A DNA stretch of 64,000 nucleotides from Erythrobacter sp. HL-111 (GCF_900105095.1 NZ_LT629743.1:124001-188000); one strand, 5' to 3'; numbered from the stretch's first letter, positions 15,096 through 24,920 are shown. A program made the numbers and translations. Notes: a model not told the origin generated them from the sequence alone.

Positions 15096-17249
15096 TCAAT
15101 GCCCCCCGGCGAGCGCGGCGAGCAGCAGCAGGGCGACGATGTTGGTGATCTTGATCATCGGGTTCACGGCGGGGCCGGCGGTGTCCTTGTAGGGATCGCC
15201 GACCGTGTCGCCCGTCACCGCGGCCTTGTGCGCTTCGGAGCCCTTGCCGCCGTGGTTGCCGTCCTCGATGTATTTCTTCGCGTTGTCCCACGCCCCGCCG
15301 CCCGCGGTCATGGACAGCGCGACGAACAGCCCGCCGACGATCACGCCGAGCAGCAGCGCACCCAGGGCGGCAAAGCCGTTCTGCTGCCCGGCAATTCCCG
15401 TGATCGCGAAATAGACCACGATCGGCGCGAGCACGGGGAGCAGCGAGGGCAGGATCATCTCCTTGATCGCGGCCTTGGTGACGAGGTCGACGGTCCGGGC
15501 GTAGTTCGGGCGGCTGGTCCCGGCCATGATCCCCGGATCGGCGGCGAATTGTTCGCGCACGTCGGTCACGACATCGCCCGCCGCGCGGCCCACCGCGGTC
15601 ATGCCCATCGCTCCGAAGAGATAGGGCAGCAGCGCCCCGAGCAGCAGGCCGACGATGACATAGGGGTTCTCGAGGCTGAAATCGACGTCCGCCTCGGGAA
15701 AGAACTCTCCGAGGTCGGCGGTGTAGGCCGCGAACAGGACGAGCGCGGCAAGGCCGGCCGAACCGATCGCATAGCCTTTCGTCACCGCCTTGGTCGTGTT
15801 GCCGACCGCGTCGAGGAGGTCTGTCTTCTCGCGCACCGATTCGTCCAGCCCCGCCATCTCCGCGATCCCGCCCGCATTGTCGGTGACCGGGCCATAGGCG
15901 TCGAGCGCCACGACCATTCCGGCCAGCGCCAGCATCGCGGTCGCGCCGTAGGCGAGGCCGATGAGGCCGGCGATCTGGTAGGCCGCGATGATGCCCGCGA
16001 TGATCGCGAGCGTCGGCAGCGCGGTCGATTCGAGGCTGATCGCAAGGCCCTGGATCACGTTGGTTCCGTGGCCCGTTTCCGACGCCTTGGCGATCGAGCG
16101 CACCGGGCGAAAGCCCGTGCCGGTGTAATATTCGGTGATCCAGATGATGACGCCGGTGAGAACCAGCCCGATCAGCGCGCACAGGACGAGGTCGGTGCCG
16201 GTGAATTCGACCATCGGCGTCTCGCCCAGCGCCGCCGCTCCGGTCGGGTCGAGCAGCTGCGGGTTGAGCACCGTGCCCATGTCCACCCCCACGCTGCCCA
16301 GGGCGAACCGCGTCACCAGCCAGATCAGCGGCAGGGCGAGCACGGCGGTGACGATGAAGCCCTTGTACATCGCGCCCATCACGTTTGTCCCGCCGCCGAG
16401 GCGGACGAAATAGGTCCCGATGATCGAGGTCACGATGCACGCGCCCCCGATCAGCAGCGGCAGGGCCATCAGCGGCAGCAGCAGGTCGCCGATATCGGGC
16501 AGCAGCAGCGCGGTCAGCACCATGGTCGCGCCGACGGTCACGACATAGGTCTCGAACAGGTCCGCGGCCATTCCCGCGCAGTCGCCGACATTGTCGCCGA
16601 CATTGTCCGCGATCACCGCCGGGTTGCGCGGGTCGTCCTCCGGTATCCCCGCCTCGACCTTGCCGACGAGGTCCGCGCCGACATCCGCCGCCTTGGTGAA
16701 GATGCCCCCGCCGAGCCGGGCGAAGATCGAGATCAGCGAGGCGCCGAAGGCGAGGCCGATCAGCCCGTCGATCACGATCCGGGCATTGGCGGCATGGCCC
16801 AGCGGCCCGATGAGCACCGCGAAGAACACCGCGATCGAGAGCAGCGCGAGGCCCGCCACGAGCATCCCCGTCACCGCGCCCGCGCGAAAGGCGAGCGTGA
16901 GGCCCTGTTGCAGGCCGAGGCTCGCCGCCTGCGCCGTGCGGACATTGGCGCGCACCGAGATGTTCATGCCCGTGTAGCCCGCAACGCCCGAAAGCACCGC
17001 GCCGATCACGAAGCCGGCCGCCGGGACGGGGCCGAGGAACAGCCCCACCACGACCGCGACCGCCACGCCGACGATCCCGATGGTCGTGTATTGCCGGTTG
17101 AGATAGGCCTGCGCGCCTTCCTGGATCGCGCCGGCGATTTCCCGCATCCGTTCATTGCCCGGGCTCGCGCCGAGGACCTGGCGACTGGTGATAAAGCCGT
17201 AGACCACGGCGAGCAGTCCCAGCCCGATGGAAATATGGACGAGTTCCAA
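15096..17249 (-). CDS. hppA: K+-independent proton-pumping membrane pyrophosphatase
   Basis: A 717-residue integral membrane H+-PPase with about 16 hydrophobic segments; it couples PPi hydrolysis to proton pumping across the inner membrane. The catalytic [20 protein letters not shown] motif and [14 protein letters not shown] are intact. In the diagnostic GNTTKAVT segment the Lys and Thr occupy the positions that distinguish K+-independent from K+-dependent enzymes, so this is the K+-independent H+ type (family knowledge). The start is TTG at 17249 with GAGAGGGG seven bases upstream; no ATG in frame fits. It follows thiL on the same strand after a 214-bp gap that may hold its own promoter. Confidence 0.95.
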   Translation of the reverse strand: MELVHISIGLGLLAVVYGFITSRQVLGASPGNERMREIAGAIQEGAQAYLNRQYTTIGIVGVAVAVVVGLFLGPVPAAGFVIGAVLSGVAGYTGMNISVRANVRTAQAASLGLQQGLTLAFRAGAVTGMLVAGLALLSIAVFFAVLIGPLGHAANARIVIDGLIGLAFGASLISIFARLGGGIFTKAADVGADLVGKVEAGIPEDDPRNPAVIADNVGDNVGDCAGMAADLFETYVVTVGATMVLTALLLPDIGDLLLPLMALPLLIGGACIVTSIIGTYFVRLGGGTNVMGAMYKGFIVTAVLALPLIWLVTRFALGSVGVDMGTVLNPQLLDPTGAAALGETPMVEFTGTDLVLCALIGLVLTGVIIWITEYYTGTGFRPVRSIAKASETGHGTNVIQGLAISLESTALPTLAIIAGIIAAYQIAGLIGLAYGATAMLALAGMVVALDAYGPVTDNAGGIAEMAGLDESVREKTDLLDAVGNTTKAVTKGYAIGSAGLAALVLFAAYTADLGEFFPEADVDFSLENPYVIVGLLLGALLPYLFGAMGMTAVGRAAGDVVTDVREQFAADPGIMAGTSRPNYARTVDLVTKAAIKEMILPSLLPVLAPIVVYFAITGIAGQQNGFAALGALLLGVIVGGLFVALSMTAGGGAWDNAKKYIEDGNHGGKGSEAHKAAVTGDTVGDPYKDTAGPAVNPMIKITNIVALLLLAALAGGH

Positions 17250-17463
17250 GAGACATCCCCTCTCCTGACGTGGGAAACGTCCCGGTTTTGCCGGTGTCCG
17301 CAAGGGAATCGGTGCCCCCGGCCTTCCCTTCCTCCCACCAAGCGCGGCGGGGGCCGCGCGGGCCTCACTCTAGCGCGGGTTCGAAACCTGGCAAGCCTTT
17401 CGCCGCCGAGCCGCCCGGCAGGGCGCGAGGGTAACGCCGACGATCCGGCGCAGGAGGCGCGGT

Positions 17464-18324
17464 TCAGCCGTGGCGGTAGCCGAGCGAATCGGGATCGGTG
17501 AAGCTCGACGCGCCGAGCATCAGCGGTGCATCGCCCGATTCCTCGACCAGCCCGATCCGCACCGCGTGGACCGGCAGTTCGGCGTCCCAGGCGGCCGTGA
17601 ACAGCAGTTCGTAATCGTCGCCCCAGCGGATGCACTCGTCGAGCCGGTCGGGCGCGGCGACGGGGACGAGCTGCGGATCGATCATGACGGTGACGTCGCT
17701 CGCCTCCGCCATGCGGTAGGCATCGAGCAGCAGGCCGTCCGAAATGTCCATCATCGCGCCGACATGGGGCGCGAGCGCGATCCCCTCGACGAGCCGCGGG
17801 CGAGGGCGGTTGAACGCCTCGAGATGGGCCTTGTCGCCTTCGAAGCCGAGCATGGCGCAGCCCAGCGGGCCGGTCACGAACAGCGCCTCGCCCGGCGTCG
17901 CGCGGGTGCGCGAGGGGATCGGGCGGCAGGTCGCGCGGCCGATGGCGGTGATCGAGAAGGTGCTCGCCCCGGTCGTCGCGATCGTGTCCCCGCCCAATAG
18001 CGGCACGTCGTATTCGGTCAGCGCATCGGCGAGTCCCGCAAGGAAGCGCTGGTCCTCGTCCCCGCCGAGCGCGTAGCCGAGCAGCACGCCGATCGGTTCC
18101 GCGCCCTTGCTGGCGATGTCGGACAGGTTGAGCGCAACGAGCTTCCACGCGACGTCGGCAAGGTCGGCGCTGGGTTTGAAATGGGTGTCCTCGGCCATCG
18201 AGTCCATGTTGATGACGAGCACCTCGTCGCCGATCTCGATCAGCGCGCAATCATCCCGCAATCCCTGCGCGCCCGGGTGCAGCGGCAGGCTCCGCAGGGC
18301 GGTCACGAAATCCAGTTCGTTCAC
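17464..18324 (-). CDS. thiL: Thiamine-monophosphate kinase
   Basis: A 286-residue ThiL, which phosphorylates thiamine monophosphate to the diphosphate cofactor. Family motifs: LRDDCALIEIGDEVLVINMD (ATP/Mg site), DLADVAWKLVALNLSDIASKGA, LLGGDTI and MMDISDGLLLDAYRMA. The start is chosen as GTG at 18324 because the product then begins MNELDFVTALRSLPLHPGAQG, the normal ThiL start, with GGGGTCGGG upstream. An ATG at 18366 would add 14 residues. It lies 113 bases after nusB on the same strand, the nusB-thiL order being widespread. Confidence 0.92.
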   Translation of the reverse strand: MNELDFVTALRSLPLHPGAQGLRDDCALIEIGDEVLVINMDSMAEDTHFKPSADLADVAWKLVALNLSDIASKGAEPIGVLLGYALGGDEDQRFLAGLADALTEYDVPLLGGDTIATTGASTFSITAIGRATCRPIPSRTRATPGEALFVTGPLGCAMLGFEGDKAHLEAFNRPRPRLVEGIALAPHVGAMMDISDGLLLDAYRMAEASDVTVMIDPQLVPVAAPDRLDECIRWGDDYELLFTAAWDAELPVHAVRIGLVEESGDAPLMLGASSFTDPDSLGYRHG

Positions 18325-18437
18325 GATCCCGACCCCATCCCAAGTAATCCCCTCGGGCAGGGTCATAAACCGGATCGAAAGCAAGGGGAAGCGCCGAAGC
18401 GCGAAAGCGCCGCCGTGCGCCCCTTGCAAGGAGAGGG

Positions 18438-18908
18438 TCAGCCGCGCACCTCGCGGGCGAGCGCATCCAGTATGCCGTTCACGAATTTCGCCTCGCGGTC
18501 GTCGAAGAAGGCCTTTGCCACGTCGACATATTCGTTGATCGCCGCGCCCGCGGGCACGTCGGGCCGGGCGATCAGTTCATAGGCGCCCGCGCGCAGGACC
18601 TGGAGCATCGTCTTGTCGAGCCGGGCGAGCGTCCATCCGCTTGCGAGGCGAGCGGTGAGGAGGTCGTCGATCTCCGCCCGCCGCGCCGCGACCCCGCGCA
18701 CGATGTCGTCGAAGAACGGGACCTCGGCCTCGGCATAGACGGCATCGCGGTGCTCGTCGTCGTCGATCGTCCGACCGAGCCGGTGCTGGTGGAATTCGTC
18801 GAGCAGGCGGGCGAGCGGGGTCTGCTCCATCTGCTGCTGGTAGAGCGCCTGCACCGCGGCGAGCCGCGCGCTGGAGCGGGCCCGGGATCTCGGGTTGCGA
18901 GAAGTCAT
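18438..18908 (-). CDS. nusB: Transcription antitermination factor NusB
   Basis: A 156-residue all-helical NusB, which with NusE (S10) binds boxA RNA for antitermination of rRNA operons. SRARSSARLAAVQALYQQQ at the N-terminus is the RNA-binding helix, and LARLDKTMLQVLRAGAYEL and GAAINEYVDVAKAFFDDREA with FVNGILDALARE are canonical. ATG at 18908 overlaps the hisD stop (ATGA), so it is translationally coupled to histidine genes. This hisD-nusB link recurs in sphingomonads. Confidence 0.95.
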   Translation of the reverse strand: MTSRNPRSRARSSARLAAVQALYQQQMEQTPLARLLDEFHQHRLGRTIDDDEHRDAVYAEAEVPFFDDIVRGVAARRAEIDDLLTARLASGWTLARLDKTMLQVLRAGAYELIARPDVPAGAAINEYVDVAKAFFDDREAKFVNGILDALAREVRG

Positions 18909-20197
18909 CTGCGGCGCAGCTCCACCGAGCGCGCGTGCGCGGGCAGGCCCTCGGCATGGGCGAGGGTCGCCGCTGCCGGGCCGATCGCCCTGAAGGCCGC
19001 TTCGGACAGTTCGAGGAAACTCGTGCGCTTCATGAAGTCGAGCACCGACAGCCCGCTCGAAAAGCGCGCCCGTCGCCCCGTCGGGAGCACGTGGTTCGGC
19101 CCGCCGACGTAATCGCCGATGGCCTCGGGCGTCATCCGGCCGAGGAACACGCTGCCGGCGTGGCGGATCGTGCGCAGCATCGCGTCGGGCTCTGCAATGG
19201 CGAGTTCGACGTGTTCCGCCGCCAGCCGGTTGGCGAGTTCGGGCGCCTCGCGCGCCAGGTCGCCAACCACGATGACGACCCCGTTCGTCTCCCAGCTTTC
19301 GCGCGCGACCGCCTCGGTCGAAAGCTGGCTGGCCTGCAGCGTCACGCTGTCTTCGACCAGCGCGGCGAAGGCGGCATCGTCGGTGATGAGGATCGATTGC
19401 GCGGTCGGATCGTGTTCGGCCTGGGAAAGGAGGTCGGCGGCGATCCAGTCGGGGTCGTTGTCCCCGTCGGCGATGACGAGGATTTCGGAAGGGCCGGCGA
19501 CCATGTCGATCCCGACCACGCCGTAGAGCTGGCGCTTCGCCTCGGCGACCCAGGCATTGCCCGGTCCGGTGATGACGTCGACCGCGCCGATCCGCCCGGT
19601 TCCGTAGGCCAGCGCGCCGACCGCCTGGGCTCCGCCGATGCGCCAGATCTCGTCCACCCCCGCGACGTGCGCCGCCGCGAGCACCAGCGGGGTGGTCTGC
19701 CCGTGCGGCGTCGGGGTGCAGACCGCGAGCCGGGAAACGCCCGCGACCTTGGCGGGGATCGCGTTCATCAGCAGCGAGGAGGGATAGGCCGCGCGCCCGC
19801 CGGGGACGTAGAGCCCCGCCGCATCGACCGCGCGCCAGATCGCGCCCAGCCGCACGCCCGCCTCGTCGCGGTAGTCGCGGTTTTCGGGCAGCTGCGCCTC
19901 GTGATAGGCCCGGATGCGCGCCGCGGCGAGGTCGAGCGCCTCGCGCAGGTCTTTATCGAGCGATTCATAGGCAGCAGCGCAGGCCTCGGGCGCGATTTTC
20001 CAGTCCGCTTCCGAGCCGATGTGGTGGTGATCGAACCGCGCGGTGTATTCGAGCAGCGCCTCGTCCCCGCGGCTCTTCACCGCGGAGAGGATCGCGGCGA
20101 CGCTCGCCGCCACGTCGCTCGCGCTTTCGCGGCGGTCGGCGACGATCCGGGCGAAGCGGGCCTCGAAATCGGGATCGAGCGTGGAGAGGAGCTGCAT
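18905..20197 (-). CDS. hisD: Histidinol dehydrogenase
   Basis: A 430-residue zinc enzyme that oxidises L-histidinol to L-histidine in two NAD-dependent steps. Core motifs are VPGGRAAYPSSLLMNAIPA, ITGPGNAWVAEAKRQLYG, GIDMVAGPSEILVIAD, LLSQAEHDPTAQSIL (zinc-ligand Gln/His) and GGPNHVLPTGRRARFSSGLS, and the C-terminal AHAEGLPAHARSVELR supplies the last His. The ATG at 20197 shares its A with the hisG stop (TGATG). Order on this strand is hisG-hisD-nusB-thiL. Confidence 0.97.
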   Translation of the reverse strand: MQLLSTLDPDFEARFARIVADRRESASDVAASVAAILSAVKSRGDEALLEYTARFDHHHIGSEADWKIAPEACAAAYESLDKDLREALDLAAARIRAYHEAQLPENRDYRDEAGVRLGAIWRAVDAAGLYVPGGRAAYPSSLLMNAIPAKVAGVSRLAVCTPTPHGQTTPLVLAAAHVAGVDEIWRIGGAQAVGALAYGTGRIGAVDVITGPGNAWVAEAKRQLYGVVGIDMVAGPSEILVIADGDNDPDWIAADLLSQAEHDPTAQSILITDDAAFAALVEDSVTLQASQLSTEAVARESWETNGVVIVVGDLAREAPELANRLAAEHVELAIAEPDAMLRTIRHAGSVFLGRMTPEAIGDYVGGPNHVLPTGRRARFSSGLSVLDFMKRTSFLELSEAAFRAIGPAAATLAHAEGLPAHARSVELRRR

Positions 20198-20898
20198 CAG
20201 GCCGCCGCCTCCGCGACCTGACCCGCACCCGCACCCGCACCCGCACCCGCTTGCCGCGCCTCGACCTCCTCGCGGAAGGCGGTGACCAGCGCGGCAACGC
20301 GCGGGTCGGTCTTGAGCGCGGCGCGGTTGACGATGAGGCGCGCCGAGATGTCGAGAATGCGGCTCGTCTCGACCAGCCCGTTCTCCTTGAGCGTGCGCCC
20401 GGTCGAGACGAGATCGACGATCCGCCGCGCGAGGCCCAGTGACGGCGCGAGTTCCATCGCACCGTTCAGCTTCACGCATTCGGCCTGCACGCCCGCGGCC
20501 TCGAAATGCCGGCGGGTGAGATTGGGATACTTGGTCGCCACGCGCAGGTGGCTGACCGAGCGGTCCTCCGCCTCGTCCCCGGCGAGCTTCGCGACCGAAA
20601 GCCGGCAATGCCCGATGTCGAGATCGACCGGCGCGTAGAGGTCGTCGTAATCGAATTCCTCGATCACGTCCGAACCCACGATCCCCGCCTGCGCCGCGCC
20701 GTGGGCGACGAAGGTCGCGACATCGAAGGCGCGCACGCGGATGAGGCCGATGTCGGCGCGCTGCGTGGCGAAGGACAGCGAACGGTTCGCCTTGTCGTGG
20801 AAACCGTCCTCGGGCACGATCCCGGCGCGCGCCATCACGGGCAGCGCCTCGTCGAGGATCCGCCCCTTGGGCACGGCGAAGGTAAGCTGGCTGGTCAT
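20197..20898 (-). CDS. hisG: ATP phosphoribosyltransferase, short form
   Basis: A 233-residue HisG, the first enzyme of histidine synthesis, condensing ATP with [52 protein letters not shown] and the PRPP-loop region [16 protein letters not shown] are diagnostic. It lacks the C-terminal regulatory domain of long HisG, so by family rule it should need HisZ; no hisZ lies in the window. The C-terminus carries an Ala-Gly repeat encoded by five copies of a hexamer. ATG at 20898 gives [12 protein letters not shown]; an ATG at 20910 is possible. It is the first gene of the his-nusB-thiL run. Confidence 0.95.
   Translation of the reverse strand: MTSQLTFAVPKGRILDEALPVMARAGIVPEDGFHDKANRSLSFATQRADIGLIRVRAFDVATFVAHGAAQAGIVGSDVIEEFDYDDLYAPVDLDIGHCRLSVAKLAGDEAEDRSVSHLRVATKYPNLTRRHFEAAGVQAECVKLNGAMELAPSLGLARRIVDLVSTGRTLKENGLVETSRILDISARLIVNRAALKTDPRVAALVTAFREEVEARQAGAGAGAGAGQVAEAAA
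20221..20250. repeat. Five perfect copies of hexamer ACCCGC in the 3' end of hisG
   Basis: Thirty bases of perfect (ACCCGC)5 encode alternating Gly and Ala (minus-strand frame) just before the final AAA of HisG. The period is a multiple of three, so copy-number change would lengthen or shorten the tail without a frameshift. Confidence 0.95.
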
Positions 20899-21037
20899 GA
20901 AGCCGCGCATCTAGGCACTCGGCCGGGAAAGGGCAACAAGGCTTGAGCCGCGCGCCGCGACCTCTTCGCCCGCGCGCAGCGTGCGGTCGTGGGACGGCGG
21001 CGCGCAGCGCGGCTAACCGGCATTCGTCGCGCGCGCC

Positions 21038-21928
21038 CTAGGCGGAAAGGAAATCCTCCATCGCCCGGTTGACCGTTTCGGGCGCTTCCCAGGGCACGAA
21101 ATGTCCGCAATCGGGCACCCGCACGATGGTGAGCGGGTCGACCATGTCCTCCAGCCCTTCGAGGTTTTCGGGCGGCAGGGCGAGGTCGTCCAGCGCCCAG
21201 ATGACGAGCGTGGGGATGGTGAGCTTCGGCAGGTCGGGCGGGGTCCAGTCTTCGGGCAGTTCGAAGGGCGCGTCCATCGCGGGCACGTCGATCGGCGAGG
21301 CGCGGTAGTAGTTCAGCATCCCGAACGCCGCGTCGCGGTTCTGCCAGTCGCGCAGGAGCGCGTCGCGTTCCTCGGCTTCCATCGCGTCGGGCCGGTCCCA
21401 CTTGACCTCCTGCAGCAGCAGGCCGGTAAGGCCGTGCTCCTTCACCAAAGCGTCGTTTGCGGAATCGCGGAAACCGCGGATGTACTGGCTCGCCTCGCGC
21501 TGGACCTTGTTGGTATAGAGCAGGCGCTGGAAGATCGCCGGGTGCGGTGCGTTGGCGATCACCGCCCGCTCGACCCGCATGTGCTGCCCGCCGAGCGCCA
21601 CCCCCCAGGCGATCGCGCCGCCCCAGTCGTGGCCGACGATGGTGAATTTCGGGATCGAGAGCGCATCGGCCAAAAGGAACACGTCGCCGATCAGCTTGTC
21701 GGGTGTGTAGGCCTCGACCTCCTGCGGCTTGGACGAGCCGCGATAGCCGCGCTGGTCCGGGGCGATGCAGCGGAACCGGCCTGCGAAATGCCGGATCTGG
21801 TGGCGCCAGGTGCGGTGGCTTTCGGGAAAGCCGTGGAGGAAGATCAGCACCGGCGCATCGGTCGGCCCCTCGTCCACCACGTCGAGGTGAATGCCGTTCG
21901 CCAGTTCCACGCGCTTGAGTTCCATCAT
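21038..21928 (-). CDS. Alpha/beta hydrolase, epoxide-hydrolase-like
   Basis: A 296-residue alpha/beta-hydrolase. HGFPESHRTWRHQIRHF carries the HGxP oxyanion motif, CIAPDQRGYRGSSKP follows, and VGHDWGGAIAW places an Asp nucleophile in GHDWGG, the pattern of epoxide hydrolases and haloalkane dehalogenases. DCGHFVPWEAPE supplies the catalytic His. Substrate cannot be assigned. Two adjacent ATG codons occur at 21928 and 21925. It begins four bases after the SDR gene on the same strand, so the two are probably cotranscribed. Confidence 0.88.
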   Translation of the reverse strand: MMELKRVELANGIHLDVVDEGPTDAPVLIFLHGFPESHRTWRHQIRHFAGRFRCIAPDQRGYRGSSKPQEVEAYTPDKLIGDVFLLADALSIPKFTIVGHDWGGAIAWGVALGGQHMRVERAVIANAPHPAIFQRLLYTNKVQREASQYIRGFRDSANDALVKEHGLTGLLLQEVKWDRPDAMEAEERDALLRDWQNRDAAFGMLNYYRASPIDVPAMDAPFELPEDWTPPDLPKLTIPTLVIWALDDLALPPENLEGLEDMVDPLTIVRVPDCGHFVPWEAPETVNRAMEDFLSA

Positions 21929-21932
21929 CGCC

Positions 21933-22745
21933 TCAGCCCTCCGCCTCGAGTTTTTCCATGTAACCGCTCGCCACCATCGCCGCGACCTGATCGAACAGGA
22001 TGTCGGGCGTGCGCCGCATTTCGCCCATCTGTTCCTCCATCCCGCGCGCGACGATGATCTCGCGCGTGCCTTTGGCGATCTCGTCGAGCATCTTTGCCGC
22101 CGCCTCGGGCGCGGGAATGCCCTCGTCGATGGCCCGGTCGCTGCGCCCGCGCCTCGACCCGTCGCCGGTGATCGCGTTGCGGCTGACATCGGTCGCGACC
22201 GAACCGGGGTAGATGACGTGGACGCCGACGCCAGTCTGCGAGAGTTCCGCCCGCAGCGCATCGGCATAGCCTGCAAGGCCGAACTTGACGGCGCAATAGG
22301 CGGTCCGCATCGGCACGCCGACCTTGCCCGCGATGGAGGAGACAAAGGCGAGCGCGCCCGATCCCCTTTCGGTCATGTGGCCGATCAGCCCCTGCGAGAA
22401 GGCGATCTGCGCGGTAAGGTCGATGTCGATGATGTCGCGATAGACCTGCATCGAGGTCTTGAGCGCGCGGCTGCGCTGCGAAACGCCCGCGTTGGCAAAG
22501 GCGAGATCGACGCCGCCCTTCCAGTCGATGGCCCTGGCGGTCGCACGGGCAAGCGCCGCCTCGTCGCGCACGTCGAAGGGCAGGACGAGCACCTCGCCGC
22601 AATCCTTCGCCACCGCCGCCAGCCGTTCCCCGTCCCGGCCCGACAGGACGACATGCGCCCCGCGCCCCGCGAGGTCCCGCGCGAGCGCCGCGCCGATCCC
22701 CGAAGACGCGCCCGTGATCCAGGCGGTCCTGCCCGCATAATCCAT
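21933..22745 (-). CDS. Short-chain dehydrogenase/reductase
   Basis: A 270-residue classical SDR. The cofactor motif TGASSGIGAALARDL is at residues 11-25; FANAG is the NNAG-equivalent, Ser in FVSSIAG and the YCAVK active-site Tyr-Lys complete the catalytic set. The C-terminal region (MEEQMGEMRRTPDILFDQVA) is not diagnostic of a substrate. ATG at 22745 gives MDYAGRTAWITGASSGIG; an upstream extension is possible but unconserved in style. Immediately followed by the alpha/beta hydrolase gene. Confidence 0.9.
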   Translation of the reverse strand: MDYAGRTAWITGASSGIGAALARDLAGRGAHVVLSGRDGERLAAVAKDCGEVLVLPFDVRDEAALARATARAIDWKGGVDLAFANAGVSQRSRALKTSMQVYRDIIDIDLTAQIAFSQGLIGHMTERGSGALAFVSSIAGKVGVPMRTAYCAVKFGLAGYADALRAELSQTGVGVHVIYPGSVATDVSRNAITGDGSRRGRSDRAIDEGIPAPEAAAKMLDEIAKGTREIIVARGMEEQMGEMRRTPDILFDQVAAMVASGYMEKLEAEG

Positions 22746-22872
22746 CGCATCCGCTCCCGAATTTACCGTTTCGGGATAGCTGACGGTCTTGGGCCGGTCA
22801 GGCAAGGGGATAAATCGCTCCGCGTCGCCCGCCAGCCCGGAAAGGCGCCCGACGCGCCGATCCGGGTGATGG

Positions 22873-23352
22873 TCATCCCAGGTCCTCGCCGGCAAGCCGC
22901 GCCTCGATCATCGCGCGCAGGCCTTCGGGATAGAGCGCTTCGGGCCAGTCGTCCAATTCATCGAGGGCGAACCAGCGGTGCTCGTTCATCCACGCTTGTT
23001 CGAGCGCGGTGTGGCGTGAGGTGTCGATGGCAGCCTCGGCGACGCGCACGATGAAGTAGCGCTCGTCCGCGCGCACCGGCTCTCCCTCGGGGGTGACGAA
23101 TTCGGGCGTGGTGCGGGCGATCTGGGGGCCGGGGTCCGCGGCGATGCCCGTCTCCTCGAGCAATTCGCGCCGCGCAGCCTCCTCGAAGCTCTCGCCCGGC
23201 TCGCATTCGCCGCCCGCCGTCACCCAGAAGGGTTCGCGGCCCGGAATGTCGTAGCGGAACATGAGGACCATCGGCCCAGGTGCGAGCACGACAAGCCGCG
23301 CCGAGCGGCGCAGGCGCTTGCGCGTCACCGCGCCGTTCGCGCCGGTGGTCAT
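22873..23352 (-). CDS. Nudix hydrolase
   Basis: A 159-residue Nudix protein. The Nudix box GX5EX7REUXEEXGU is intact (GECEPGESFEEAARRELLEE followed by TGI, about residues 49-71), coordinating Mg for hydrolysis of a nucleoside-diphosphate linked to X. Substrate is not predictable from the sequence. ATG at 23352 overlaps the bolA stop as ATGA, so the two genes are translationally coupled on the minus strand. Confidence 0.9.
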   Translation of the reverse strand: MTTGANGAVTRKRLRRSARLVVLAPGPMVLMFRYDIPGREPFWVTAGGECEPGESFEEAARRELLEETGIAADPGPQIARTTPEFVTPEGEPVRADERYFIVRVAEAAIDTSRHTALEQAWMNEHRWFALDELDDWPEALYPEGLRAMIEARLAGEDLG

Positions 23353-23621
23353 TGGGTGGGGGCGCTGGCCTGGATCGCGACGGCGTGGACGCGCTCGCCC
23401 ACGATGTCGCCCAGCGCCGCGATCACCGCGCGCTGGCGGGCGAGGCGGTTCATTTCGGCGAAGGCGGGGGCTTCGATGACGATCGTGAAATGCGATTCGC
23501 CCGAACCGTCATCGCCCGAATGGCCTGCGTGCTTCGCGCTGTCGTTGACGATCTCGAGCCGGGTGGGCGCGAACTCCTCGTGCAGCCTGGTTTCCATTTC
23601 CTGCGCAACCGATCCGCTCAT
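23349..23621 (-). CDS. BolA family protein
   Basis: A 90-residue BolA/IbaG-like protein, partners of monothiol glutaredoxins in iron-sulfur trafficking. ETRLHEEFAPTRLEIVNDSA, KHAGHSG, HFTIVIEAPAF and AVIAALGDIVGERVHAVAIQ match the BolA class II-like fold, with conserved His residues available for cluster binding. ATG at 23621 is chosen; the longer frame to 23666 lacks conserved sequence. It is divergent from the J-domain gene (67-bp shared promoter region), a pairing common in alphaproteobacteria. Confidence 0.93.
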   Translation of the reverse strand: MSGSVAQEMETRLHEEFAPTRLEIVNDSAKHAGHSGDDGSGESHFTIVIEAPAFAEMNRLARQRAVIAALGDIVGERVHAVAIQASAPTQ

Positions 23622-23688
23622 CCGTTCACCTCTTTGCAACTGCCGACGGCTTGGAATCTGGCGCATCCGACGCCATTCTCAACCCCTT

Positions 23689-24282
23689 ATGTCTTCCACC
23701 CGATTCCACGGCCGCCACGAAGGGACGCGGCGCACCTGCGAAGCCCCCGGATGCGAGGAGCCGGGCGAATTCCGCGCTCCCGGCCACCGCCCGAGCGGCT
23801 TCGACGGGCCCGGCGAGTGGCGCTGGTTCTGCCTCGAACACGTGCGCGAATTCAACGCCGGATACGACTGGTTCGAGGGGATGAGCGCGGAGGAGATCTA
23901 CGCAGCGCAAAACCCGGCGAGCGGCTGGCGCACCGAAAGCCCCGGTTTCGGCCCGCGTGCGGGTGTGGACGGAATGCCGCGCTGGGCCGATTTCGACGAT
24001 CCATTGGACGCGATCTCGGCCCGCGCCGGGGGCATCCGCAGCCGCGCCGAACGCGAGGCGCGCATGGCGATGGGCGGGCGCTTTTCGAAAGAGGAGGCCG
24101 CGGCGCTGGAGACGATGGGATTGGGCTCCGACACCGACAAACGGCGCCTCAGGCGGCGCTATTCCGAACTGGTGCGGCGCTATCATCCCGATCGCAACGG
24201 CGGCGATCGGTCTTACGAAAAGCGTTTGGGCCGCGTGGTCGAGGCCTACCAGGTGCTCAGGAAGAGCGCGGCGATCGGCTAG
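23689..24282 (+). CDS. J-domain (DnaJ-type) protein
   Basis: A 197-residue protein with a C-terminal J-domain (about 133-192): KRRLRRRYSELVRRYHPDRN contains the HPD tripeptide needed to stimulate DnaK ATPase. The N-terminal 60 residues hold Cys at CEAPGCEEPGEF and FCLEHVREFN, a possible zinc site. This architecture is the one usually found between bolA and cobS in alphaproteobacteria. ATG at 23689. Its TAG shares CTAG with the convergent GST gene. Function beyond co-chaperone is unknown. Confidence 0.88.
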   Translation: MSSTRFHGRHEGTRRTCEAPGCEEPGEFRAPGHRPSGFDGPGEWRWFCLEHVREFNAGYDWFEGMSAEEIYAAQNPASGWRTESPGFGPRAGVDGMPRWADFDDPLDAISARAGGIRSRAEREARMAMGGRFSKEEAAALETMGLGSDTDKRRLRRRYSELVRRYHPDRNGGDRSYEKRLGRVVEAYQVLRKSAAIG

Positions 24283-24920
24283 CCTGCCGCCCCTGCGATC
24301 AGCTGCGCGTCGATCGCATTGGCCTCGCCATAGGCGGGGCGCTGGGTGACGCGCTCGACATAGGCCTTGAACGAGGGCCGTTCGGGGATCGTGCCGAACC
24401 TGAGGCCCCAGACGAACTGGCTGCCGACATAGGTGTCGGCCATGGTGAAGCGGGTCCCGGCGGCGAAATCATGCGCGCAAAGCCACCCGTCGAGCGCATC
24501 GAGCGTCCGCTCGAACGAGCCGAAGCCCGTGGTCGCCTCGCGCTCGGCCGGCACGTCCCAGCCCATCATCCGCGCCATGATCGCCTGTTCGAGCGGGCCG
24601 CTCGCGAAGAACAGCCAGCGGAAATAGGCCGCGCGCTCGTGGCTGTCGGGGAGCAGGCCCGCTTGCGGGTGCGTTTCGGCGAGGTAGTGGTTGATCGCGG
24701 CGCATTCGGTGACGGTGTGATCATGGGCCCCGCCGTTGCTGGTGGCATGGTGGTGCACCAGCGCGGGGACCTTGCCCATCGGGTTGATGTCCCGGAAATT
24801 CTCGGGCTTCGTGTCCCAGTCGAACACGACGTGTTCGTAATCCGCGCCCGCCTCGTGCAGCGCCCAGCGCGAAATCTGCCCCCGGCTCATGGCCACGGTG
24901 TAGAAGGTGAATTCGGCCAT
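24279..24920 (-). CDS. Glutathione S-transferase family protein
   Basis: A 213-residue GST. The N-terminal thioredoxin-like domain (FTFYTVAMSRGQISRWALHE) and NPMGKVPALVHH (cis-Pro segment) are followed by the helical domain with FTMADTYVGSQFVWGL, the conserved N-capping box/Asp of GSTs. The ECAAINHYLAE stretch replaces the more common ESxAI motif with ECAAI. Substrate unknown. ATG at 24920. It lies between the J-domain gene (convergent) and the DUF2236 gene upstream on the same strand, interrupting the usual bolA/J/cobS neighbourhood. Confidence 0.9.
   Translation of the reverse strand: MAEFTFYTVAMSRGQISRWALHEAGADYEHVVFDWDTKPENFRDINPMGKVPALVHHHATSNGGAHDHTVTECAAINHYLAETHPQAGLLPDSHERAAYFRWLFFASGPLEQAIMARMMGWDVPAEREATTGFGSFERTLDALDGWLCAHDFAAGTRFTMADTYVGSQFVWGLRFGTIPERPSFKAYVERVTQRPAYGEANAIDAQLIAGAAG

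Noticed and set aside
15099..17501. 800-codon plus-strand frame opposite hppA
   Set aside because: Product is His/Asp/Arg-rich with no domains; the pyrophosphatase is on the other strand.
20221..20250. Phase-variation switch in hisG
   Set aside because: Hexamer repeats change length in frame and cannot turn the gene off; kept only as a length repeat.
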